Positions 10,801-22,800 of a stretch of DNA of 64,000 nucleotides are shown here, piece by piece. The position numbers and the translations under genes were made by a program. This DNA comes from Liolophura sinensis (taxonomy: Eukaryota; Mollusca; Polyplacophora; Chitonida; Chitonidae), in the NCBI RefSeq assembly GCF_032854445.1, contig NC_088295.1:46053385-46117384 (forward strand), written 5' to 3'. The notes under the pieces were generated by a model. It did not search any database. It was not told where the DNA came from and saw nothing but the letters and a program-made list of their open reading frames with translations. Positions within the stretch are counted from its first letter, which is position 1; each line of letters begins with the position of its first letter.

Positions 10801-13800
10801 GCCAACGCCACAAAGTTTGTTTGGTCAGCTCCAAGAACCACTGTTTAATCTGTTCCATGTCAATCTGAGAAGAAAAACAAGCCAGTTTATCCTCATAAGT
10901 CCAATAATGGTACTAAGATTGATTCCTTGATTGCCGCTTAGCTCCATACTACAGGTCAGTTTTATTCATTTCGGAAACTTGAGTGCTCCTAAGATTTGAT
11001 TTACAGACTTGTAGGCCTTAAGCCATATTGGTCTAAGGTAATAAGCAGTCAATGACACTCATACGGCTGTTTTGATCAGTTTTATATCCATTGAGGAACA
11101 CTTGTCAACAGCGGAACAGAGGAGTATCCCCTACAAACAGTGAGATTGCAAAAACTTGGGCTTCAGTTGTCCACCCACACCAGCATTACCTGATTGCTTT
11201 GATAAGTTACATACGGAACAATCACAACATTGATGAAAAATATGCAATTTGCTGTAAAATTGACATCAACTCTATATTCCTTGCTCCTGTGGGCGACTCT
11301 CGAGGACCAGGTACTCAACATTGACAAAAGTTGGACCAATGAGTTTGTGTCTTTTAGTCCATTTTTTGGTTCCTCGACTGATCCTCTAATTTCCTGCTCC
11401 CTTTGCTTTACCTATAAGCCTCCATGTTTGTTTGCAAATTTGTATAAATCTGAATGGGAGCAGGCCATGAACGAGTGGTTAACATGCTGCAGGCGCCTCC
11501 GTGACCGAGGGGGTTAGCATGCTAGCACAGTGCAATGACCCAGGAGCCTCTCACCAATGCGGTCGCTGTGAGTTCAAGTCCAGTTAATGCTGGCTTCCTC
11601 TCTGGCAATACATAGGAAGGTCTGCCAGCAACCTTTGGATGGTAGTGGGATTCCCCCAGGCACTGCCCGGTTTCCTTTCACCATAATGCTGGCTGCTGTC
11701 GTATAAGTGCAATATTCTTGCGTAAAAAATAAATACATAAATCCAACCTTGCCTTGAACAGGGATTTGTACATTCAACCAGCACCTGTCTTCCACTAATA
11801 AGGTGTGAATATCTGTACATTACATTTGGGTATGTTTGTCAATAAGTTTCATCCACCCATAAAACTGCCAAAGATTTATTTATTTATTTGATTGGTGTTT
11901 TACGCCGTACTAAAGAATATTTCACTTATATGACGGCGGCCAGCATTATGGTGGGTGGAAACCGGGCAGAGCTTGGGGGAAACCCACGACCCTCCGCAGG
12001 TTGCTGGCAGACTTTCCCACGTACAGCTGGAGAGGAAGCCAGCATAAGCTGAACTTGAACTCACAGCGACTGCACTGGTGAGAGACACCTGGGTCATTAT
12101 GTTGTGCTAGCGCACTAACCAACTGAGCCATGGAGGCCCCCTGCCATTACAAAAGAAAAAAAATTCTTGAGTATAGCGTAAAACCAACAATCAAAAAATG
12201 TGACATAAATTTGTACCAATGCTTTGGTACACATGGCAGGCTCTATGAGACAATCGCTGACACCCTCGTTTTGGGTGTCATGTACACTGTAGCGTGCAGC
12301 TGCAAATCTTTGAAACCATGGAATAGAAATTGTTGACATTTGTCACATGTCAGTTTTGGGATGATGTAAGCTCTGAAGTTCAACAACTGCTGATGGAGAA
12401 ACAAGCAGAGACTAGAGTTACGTGCATGGTTTTAAAAACTAAGACTTTAACACTGTATTTCAGCTTTTTTTCAAATGACACATGTTGTTTCATTCTGACT
12501 GATTCATCCACCTTATTGGGGCCCTTAAGAGTTTTTTTTTTATAAAGTTTGATTAATTTCTTAGCAGAAAAACCAAAGTGTTGACATCAAAATTACCATT
12601 TTCAGGCCTTTATGCTTGTGAAATTTTTACATACAAGATTTCAGGTCAATAGAAAGATTTACCTCAGAGCGTGACACGATGATCCTGATCAAGGAACGAT
12701 CATCCGTCCCCAATCCCTTCATTGCCTCGACGAGACGTTCAGCAAAGTAACGCGGCCGACAGCGAACGTTCATTACTGCAAAAAGAAATCAAAATAAGAA
12801 TGTTTGTTTCTGGTGCATTTGACACTAAAACTAAACTTCAGTGACTGGTTACAGGTTACATTTCTACTTCATCCAATCATTTACTGTCAACAAACCTGCA
12901 CCATGAAGGTGCAATTGTTAATCACAATACAGTCCTGTTCAGCTTTATTTTATGGTGGCCAGTGACATGCAAGAGCCTCTTATTTCCCTGATTATAAAAT
13001 CCTCATTTTACACTTTATTTTAATTTCTTTATCATTAAGGAATTATCATTAAGGAGTCCTTTTCATAACTCTTGATTCATTAACTCTCGATATTTTATCT
13101 TTAATTCTTAGATGCCATTCTTATAACAAGATTTTAGAATTTATGCCCAGCTCTATCTTGAAACATAACTGACTCACCAATGGCCCGGAGACCTTGCTTA
13201 TAATCCCCAGATGTTTCACGATCAACAGAATTGAGGATATCCCTCTGTGTCAACTAGAAAGTAACAAAACTCTAATTCAGCCATTTGCATGCTTCCTTTC
13301 TACACAAAGCTAACTATATGTATAAGTTCTATACGGCTGACTAGGGATCTGGTAGTGGGGGGGGGGGGGGGGGGGCGTAAAGTAACAATGTGGGACACTT
13401 AGTGTATTAAGGCAAAGAAAACACTAAAATGAAGTGTGCATCAGATGAAAGATCATTAAACACTGTTTACAGAAATATTTCCATTATTATTTTCTATTTA
13501 GTTTGAAGACAAAGAATACACTAAGATGAAGTGTGTGTCAGATGAAAGACCATTAAAACTGTTTACATAAATAATTCTATTACTATTTTCTATTTAGTTT
13601 GAAGGCAAAGAAAACACTAAGATGAAGTGTGTTTACAGAAATAGTTTGGTTATTATTTTCTATTTAAAGGCAAAGAAAACACTGAAATGAAGTGTATTAA
13701 TGAAAGATCATTAAACAGTGGTTTTGCCGAAATAATTTTATTACTATTTTCTATTTAGTTTGAAAGCGGAGAAAACACTAAAATGAAGTGTGTTTACAGA

Positions 13801-16800
13801 AATAGTTTGCCTATTATTTTCTATTAAAAGGCAAAGCAAACACTGACATGAAGTGTGTATCAGATGAAAGATCATTAAACACTGTTTTGTCGAAATAATT
13901 CTATTACTCTTTTCTCTTTAGTTTGAAGTCAAAGAAAACACTAATATGAAGTGTGTGTCAGATGAAAGACCATGAATCATTGTTACAGAATCAGTTGTAT
14001 TATTAGTATTTTCCATTTTGTTTTTTTTTTCTATAAGAAAAACAGTCACTTTAACTGCCTGACCGAGTCATGGCCCAAATGCATGTCTACCTTGGTGTAC
14101 TGTTTCCAGGTTTCTCTGAGCTGATAGTAGTCTCTGGTGGCAAAAATGCGAGTAAACATTGCTTCATCAGTTCCCCATCGGTCCTCTCCTGCCTTGAATA
14201 AGTTGTTGGCGTCACGTTTGGCCTTTTCCACATCACACAGCTTGACATAGTTCACATTGTACATGCCCGTAGGCTTCTCATCAGCCATGACTTCCTCCAC
14301 GGCCTGCTCCAGAGTTTCCCGAGGTATTGCGGCACGATTACCCTGGCAGCAAAACAGGCATGTGTAACTGAAGTTTGTTTTATTGAAAGTCAAAGCATAA
14401 AGAAATTTATTTCTAATGTGATGAATTATTAGCTATGATGAATTAATAAACTTCTTATTCCAATTACCCCAAATTACACAAGGTAGACTGATCTTTCTTC
14501 AATGAGCATGATGTACACATTAATTGAATCAATAAAATATCAAGTAAAATAGTACTATGTACAAGATCTCTAATGAGTGACCATGTAGCATCAAATGTAT
14601 TGAATGACAGTTTATAAAAATTTGTTTCCTCCGAGACTCCAGCAATATATTTATTATATATAGTTATCCCGCCCCCTTTATTCCATGTTCTTGGTTACAT
14701 TTATGGGATAAATAGAGGACATTTTATTGTAAAATTTTCAAGTGAGAGGCAGAAATGATAACCCATTTTACTGGAAAAATATTTATGATATTATGATATC
14801 ATACAGTACAGTATCCTGTATATACGTGAATGCATCTGTATATGATCGACATCAATGCAGCATATGTATCCATGTAGGATGTAATCACAATCCCTGTAGG
14901 ATCTGATTAGCATTCCTGTAGGATGTAATCAGCATTTCTGTTGGATGTGGTCAGTGTTCCTGTACAATGTGGTCAACATTCCTGCTGAATGTGATCAACA
15001 TTCCTGCTGAATGTGATCAACATCCTTGTAAAATAAGATCAGCACCAATGTAGGATAAGATCAAATTTCATATATGTATCAACATCCATGTAGGATGTGA
15101 TCATCATCTGTGTAGGATATGATGAATTTCCATGTAGGATAAGATGTGATTAACATCCATGTAGAATAAATGTAGGATATAATCAACCTCACTGTAGGAT
15201 AAGATCAGCATCCATGTAGGTATTAACATCTGTGTAGGATTTGATCTACATTCGTGTAGAATATTATCAATGTCTGTGTTTGATGTTCAGTAAGATTCAG
15301 TCCACAGAACTCACCTGAGAGGCAGAAATCAGAAGCCGTTTAAAATCTCCACTGGTATCATCTTCTATGTCCTTCTCAATCAGGGTTTGTGACTGCTTCC
15401 GGTGGGGACTGGCCACTGTCGAAATTGGTGCATTTATTTGTTGATTTTATTATTCAACTGTCGTTTAATGTCATGCAAGAGGTTTTCACCAATATGTGGC
15501 AATCAATTTTATGAGTGGAAAAAAAACATGCCCAATTTAAACCACAAACCACGGGCAGTTATGTTGGAAACTTTCCCACATGTGACATACTTATATGCAC
15601 ACAATACTGGTGGAAAACGGGTGGTCCAAAAAACGTAACACAGTGCATTTGGCCACCAGGAACATCATTGATAAGCTCTTGTCACCAATGCCCCAAGAAA
15701 CAGAGCATTTTTGTTATATTTTACACTCAAAAATACACATTGGTTGGGTGGGGGATGGGTGTCGAGAGAAGGGTGAATTTGACTGGAATGACAGTGTTGA
15801 GAGGGCAGGAACCACCAACCTTTAGCAATTTACTGATGAACTTTCTCAAATATCAAGATGTCTTCAACAAACACAAGGCTCAGCACAAACACCCCCAGCA
15901 GAGCCATGGAGCACTTACGGTCACCAATATCAAAGCCCTTGTGTGATGACTGAGAGAGTGGAAATTCAACAAATTCCCTGTAAAAGGCGGGTGTTCTTAT
16001 GCCTGAAGTGTAGGAGTCGCCCCAAGGTACCCCAGTCACCCCCAGTATAGCATGTAATATATAACACAACAGTAGACATAAACATAAGTGCAGAATAATA
16101 CTTACCATCCACATAGGCATTTCTAAGCTCCTGTATCTGAGCATTGGTCCGCGTCATCAGAATCTCTATCAGAGTCTTCTCATCCGTTCCCGGACCCTGA
16201 AATGTGACATTTAATATTATTATACATGCACTATCCACATTTGCCTATCTTTTCCTCGGTAAGTATAGATTGTCACACAGCTGGGACAAAGCAGTGGCAA
16301 CTGTGCCTGGCTTAGCTTCCATTCCATATTATATGGTGCAGATATTCATGTATATCATCATGGTATATGTGCTTTACGCAGCACAGCCATTGCTTAGTAA
16401 ATGTCTTGCAGGGCACATATGAGTACAACCTCAGTTTAATGCGTCCACTGATCATATACGATCAAACATCACATTTTTAAACCATTTCCAACGTGGGGCT
16501 TCCTTGGCATGGTGCAATACCCCAGGAACCTCTCACAAATGTCAATGCTGGGAGTTCAAGCCCAGCTCATGCTGCGTTCCTCTCCAGCCGTAAGTGGGAA
16601 GGTGTTAGCAACCCGCAGATGGTCGTGGGTTTTCCCCCGAGCTCTGCCCAGTTTTCTCCCGCCATAATGCTGGCCACCATCGTACAAGTGCAATATTCTT
16701 GAGTACAACACCAATCAAATAAATGTAAACGCGATAGTAATCTGCTACCCAGTAAATTAAAACTAGATCATGTGTAAGTTTGCAAACAGCATCATTTACT

Positions 16801-19800
16801 ATTCACTTTGAACCAAACACATTTTGTCTACAACTAATTAGTGAAAATCAAAAACATGTTTTAAAGGGATACAAAATCAATTCATATTGGCTGTGAGACA
16901 GTGGCATTGAATCTGTCCTTTGAGGACCAAAACAAGGGAGACAATCTGCTTAACTACTTACATAGATGGCTTCCTTCACACACCAAGCATCATACACAGC
17001 GGGATGGACAAAACAGGCCATGATGGCTTCTTTATAATCTCCACTCAGTTCACTCTCTAGGCACCTGATCAAATCCTGTAAGTCAATATATGAAAACAAT
17101 CCTTTAGATTAAGATGGTTTCTTTATAATTAATACTTAACACATGGCTGAGTGGTTAGTGTGACAGCATGGTGTAACCACTCAGGAGCCCCCCAGCTTTC
17201 ACCAATGCAGTCACTGTGAGTCAAGCTCAAATTGACTTTCCTCTCCAATCCAACATGGTAAGATCTACCAGCAGCCTGCAGATGGGCATGGGTTTTTCCC
17301 CAAATCACGATTAAAAATCTACCAGTGACACCAAAATAAAAGTAAATGTTAACATGAATTTACAAATCTTACAAAAAGACTCATTTGGATCCACCTATAA
17401 AATGTTAACTTATTTTTCTAGTAATCTAGGAAAATCTATATATTTAGAGAGCTTGTGTACAAGTTAAATTTACATGCAAAAAAAAATCTTGCACTTGGAA
17501 AAAAAACCATCTGGGTGTACAGGCTGGGTATGAACACTGTTTATATGACTTGAAAAACTGTGTTAGGATTTACCCTGAAACTATCAACCATACACAATAA
17601 CCCCAGATGTTTATTTGATCTGATCATTATTTAACGCTATAGTCAATAATTTGTGGGTTTCTCCCAGGCTTTGCCCAGTTTCCTCCCACCATAATGCTGG
17701 TCGCCATCGTATAAGTGAAATATTCTTGGGTACTTGATCCCCAATCAAATAAAAAAATCAAATAAAAAATAAATCAATAATTTGTGTATTATATTACAAG
17801 AGTGAGTTTTATAGAGGAAACCGGTGGCTTCACACCACTGACCTTTATGCCATGAACTTCCCACATGTGATGTACAGATATACATAACATAGTTCAATGG
17901 CCACTCAAGCATCATCTGCACTTACTGTCACCAAGGTGCCACAAGTTGTGGGAGGCTGAGCGGTGGAATCTACAAACTCCTAGTCCATTAAGGCCGGGAT
18001 TGAAATCACATAGATGTTGTTTTCTACAAGAAAATTGCTGTTTCCTAAGACTTCTCAACATCTAAATGCCTCAGAAAGATGCTATAATGTGTAACGGGTC
18101 ATGAATTTATAATAAAGAAAATCTTAAACTTCAACAGAATTTCAAAGTTTTTACAAATGACTCAAACCTTCCCAAATGCTGTTTTATACATTTTCTTCAG
18201 TTCCTGTCTTTGAGAATTGTTACGAGTGGCTACCACATGGGTTATGGCATCCTCGTTAGCTCCTGAAACACATGCAGAAAGCAATGTTCAAAACGTTTAC
18301 ACTCACACTAGCTGTAGTCATACAGCATGTCATGGTATATATCAGCAATGCACAATGCAACATAGTATTACACTTTATGAGGTGGAGAGTTATCTCCCCT
18401 CCAGCGGGCTGGCGAATCTCTTCCAAAATGAATTTTTTTTTTATCATACTGATCAAATTTATTATGACATGGACATGTGAAAAAAGTTTCACAAAAAGTT
18501 ATTTAGTAGAGTAGAGGAATGATGGAGAAAAGGAGCAGACAAAGTTTCTACTAGGAAGGAAATTTCATTTGTAAAATTTCATCTGGTAAAACAGATGATC
18601 AAAAAATAAACAAGAGCACTCGGAATTCCCCTACCATAGTTATATGCAGCATAAAATAATAGTTGCTTTAATTACCCAGCCCATCCATTGCATTCTTCAG
18701 ATAGCAGCAGTCTGCCTCAGGGTCCCAGGGTTTACCAGTTTTATCCTCGCCATCCAGTGTCTTGTAAAAGGCCACAACAGGGTCGTCACTGCTATAAAAG
18801 TGTGTCCCCTTCACTGTGCCCTCGGTCATGTCAAATGTCCCTGACACACCTTGTCGTCTGACCAATTCCTCCACAAATATCTTCTTCAAATGAGCCTTGA
18901 TATCTTCGTCATTAGTTCCCTGTCAAATAAAGGATTGTACTGACCCTTCCAAAAATAAATAAATAAATAACAAGAAACATACAACAATACAGTGAACAAA
19001 TACAATGATTTTAAAGAGGAAACATGCACAAATATAACAAAAAATTAAAATTAGAGCGCATAATTCCTGTGTTTGTATAATTCGGAACCATACCTTAAGG
19101 GAATAGACAATCAGATTACAAAGGTCATCATAATAACCTGACAAACAACTGAAAACTTTATCTAACCATACATTTGCATATCTTTGAAAACATTCTTGAA
19201 AAAAATTAAATTAATTTAAACATATTTATTGGCACCAATTAAATCAATCATAGTAACTCTCCATACCTTGCCAAATATTCTTGTGAATTGCAGCATGTTA
19301 TTAATATACACAAAATAGCTACCGGTATATCCTGACAATAATTAGTTGCTCAACAGAATTAGGGTATAAAACAACAGTTTGTGATTTTCTTCCTCTGCAC
19401 CCTACACAAGCAATATGGTCCAGAGAGCTAAAAGAAGTTCAAATATTTCAATACAAAGGAATATAATTTCGTTCTTGGTTGGTTTCTTTTTTCTGACTTT
19501 GGTACCGGTACTTAGATTGGGTCCCCAATGGTGTGTCTGACAATAATGATCACCCACAAAAAGATATGAAAATAGACCTCTCCAGATTTTCTAATTTTCT
19601 CAGATTTTCTGTGTGTTACGGATAATCTACAGGTGAACAGTTACATGTAATACTCACGTTATCTACTTCATCTTTAGTAGTGGAAGAATCTACTGGAATC
19701 TCGGCTTGCTGGATATATGTAAAAATGAAACAAAAATTGCACATCAGTTACAAAAATTTTGATAGACAATTTATTTTCTCCAATGCATGTACCAACGCTT

Positions 19801-22800
19801 AAACTGTACATGAGACACACGTGTGCAATGCATGGACATAACTGTAATTTTGTAATGCCTTATAGGTTTTGGGGGTTGAAAAAATACTATTTTAAAGGAC
19901 CTGAGTGTTCATTTCATAAGAAAGAAGAAAGTTCATAATATTATATTTTTTGCAAGCTTGTTCCATACACAGGGCCTGCAATAACAGTTGAACTGCTGAT
20001 TTCAGGAACTGTTCTCTGCTGAGCAGTGTTTATACGGCTGTAATTATTGACAGGCTGGATGACACAGCCAACATTCAAAATGGTTGCCATTTCTACAACT
20101 CTGTAGAAAGAAAAAAAAGTTCCACTGACTTTGTCATATAGTTTTCAAGCAAAATTAAAATCAAGCTATGAAATGTCTACTCAAAGTGTTATGTAACTGG
20201 TTACATATAGAAAATGTGACATGGCTTTACATCACACTGCAGTTACGTGATAAAATTCATTATGAAACTACAAGTGGCCCATTTACAGTCAAACAATATG
20301 ACTAATTGTGGCCTGTAACAGGTAGATTAGGACAAGTTACTGATGCTTTCTGACCTGCTGCTGAAGTTGCTGTCTGGCTTGCTACAATGAAAAAAAAATA
20401 AGAATTAAATTACAAGAAATTGCTGAAAAACATATGATACATAGGAACATTTGTTTATTTATTTATTTCTGTTTTTTATGCCGTACTCAAGAATATTTCA
20501 CTTATACAGTGACGGCGACCAGCATTATGGTGGGAGGAAACCGAGTAGAACCCGGTGGAAACCCACAACCACAGGAAAAATTTGATCACAAACACTAATT
20601 TTGTGCTGGTCAATTTGATCACATACACCAATAATGTTCCACAGTTTATCTTCTGCAGTGATTACAAATGCACTTAACAAACACTTAACCATATATTTTG
20701 TTTCTATATACCACTCAGGGATAACATCTGTACATATTGTTTTTCAGTGTTATGGAGGCCTCCGTGGCTTGGTTTGTTAGCCTGCTAGTAGCCTACAGTA
20801 GGCTACAATGTCTCAGAAGCCTCTCACCAACATAGCCACTGTGGGTGCAGTTTATGCTGACTTATACATGGGAAGGTCTGCCAGAGATAAGCGGACGGTG
20901 GTGGTTTTCCCCTGGGCTCTGCTTGATTTCCTCTGGCCACTATAATGCTGGCCACCATCGTATAAGGGAAATATTCTTGAGTAGGGCGTAAAACTCCATA
21001 AAATTTAACATTATTTTGGGGAGTATCTCTAAGTAGCAGTTCCAATGCAGAGAGTAAATCATCAGCTCCAAAATGTACCATTTATTCATTTTTAAACACT
21101 TGCTGCTATATTGTTTTAGCAGTTGATTATTTTTCAAGAATCCCCACTTGAGCATTAGTCGTGTGAGTGGTTAAGGGCGATGACTTGTACCACCTGAGTG
21201 CACCTTCGCGTAGTGTATGGCAGAGCGGGATTCCAACCCACGAACAACAGGCTCTAAAACATTCTGATATCCAACTGAGCTATCCGGGAAGATCATACAA
21301 TCTTCTACTTTTAGACGACTTTAAAAGTTTGTTGTGATGTCAGTCCTTTGTCTAACTGACCGCTTCTTTTTCAAGAATAGGCAGGCATTGGGAAAGGTGT
21401 CTCGATATAACCTGATACCAAACTGCATAATGCATTTGTCTTTGCAAGGGACAAAGAAGAGAAAAATGGTTATGAATCTGTGGCTATCACAGCATGAAAC
21501 AGAAATACATGCTATTTTCTCATTACTTATGGCAGTAAGCCAACTGTAATTGTTTCAGTTAATTGCTTTGCAATCTGGAATGGTTGTCTACCTTTTCTGT
21601 AGCATGTATGGATACAAGGCAAGAGTATAAAGTCTAACGTCATGTTATAAACAGCTTTTGTAGAATTATGAACAGTAAAAAAATCCACTGACAAACAGAT
21701 GTGTTGTAATTTATTGCGTGTCAAAGGTCACTCATATTATTAAGCCATGCACTGAGAATGGGATTTGCTCCATTACATAATCTTACACACCCAGTGTATG
21801 CTCATGTAGTAACCTATATATAGTACAAAAGACTGGACTCCCATTGGCTAAAAGTTCTAATGCTGATTCACATAAAAACTTCTTGTAACATTGTCATGAA
21901 AGATAAACCATACTACATAATATGTTCATCTATGCGAAAAAATGCGGTCGAAAAAAAATGCGAAAAAAACAAAGTCGGCACAAAGGAGCATTCATTGATG
22001 CTAAATGCGATGTAACATTTTTTTTTATATGCACCGCGTGATTCTTGAAAAATAATTGATAGTTGCTACATTACCACAAACACGTTTAAGTAAGAAAAAA
22101 CGATTTGGAACAGTTGTATCTTGAAAAAGAATCGACGCAGTGCTCCATGCCTTGTCAATTTTTTCTTTCAAGAATCAACTGTCCCTCATTTCTCCAACAC
22201 ACTGTTGTTGTTTCACACCATGCTGAAGAATTGTTCACTTACACGATGGCAGGGGAGAAAACCAATGTCCTCTAATTAGCAAGTCACTAACAAACTTTCC
22301 CACACGTGACATACAGATGTGACAAGTGTCAGACATACTGCCTGAACATCCACATGAGTGTCGTCTACCACTTATATGGTACACTCACACATACATGTAA
22401 GTGCACAAATGTGAATAGGATAACATAATGAAAAATAAATTGCTCAAACCCACCATTTTCATTTGTTCCTGCATCTCCATTTGATACTGATGAAGGTGTT
22501 GATCATAAGCCTGCAGAGACAGCGACACTGGTACAGGCATTGGGGCAACAGGCTGGACTGGAGTCTCCTAGAATAAACAATATTCCATTACACATATAAA
22601 CACACTCTGGCCATCATTCAAAATATCTATGTTGGGGGTAACCCAACCAACTACTGAAAAAAGGGCCTACTCTAAAAGTCTTTGTTTTTGTGGGGGGGGG
22701 GGGGGCACTTTTTTATACTAGTGTGTCAAGATTAAACTAGAGTGCCTGGAGAAAAGTAGAGTGCCTGGAGGAAACTAAAGTGCCAGAAGGAAACTAAAGT

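Larger units (their letters stand above)
10865..12662 (-). other. Annexin intron 14
   Basis: Contains two SINE copies in opposite orientation (11494-11742 and 11874-12141) and otherwise unremarkable AT-rich sequence. ORFs here are not supported by splice context. Confidence 0.8.

Noticed and set aside
12110-12141. tRNA-like sequences (CTAACCAACTGAGCCA) at several sites
   Set aside because: They are heads of SINE copies. None forms a complete tRNA, so no tRNA gene is called.
15830-15946. Possible extra annexin exon near 15933 ([10 protein letters not shown])
   Set aside because: The text belongs to a dispersed repeat also found at 17.9 and 29.8 kb, and its phase does not fit between exons 10 and 11.
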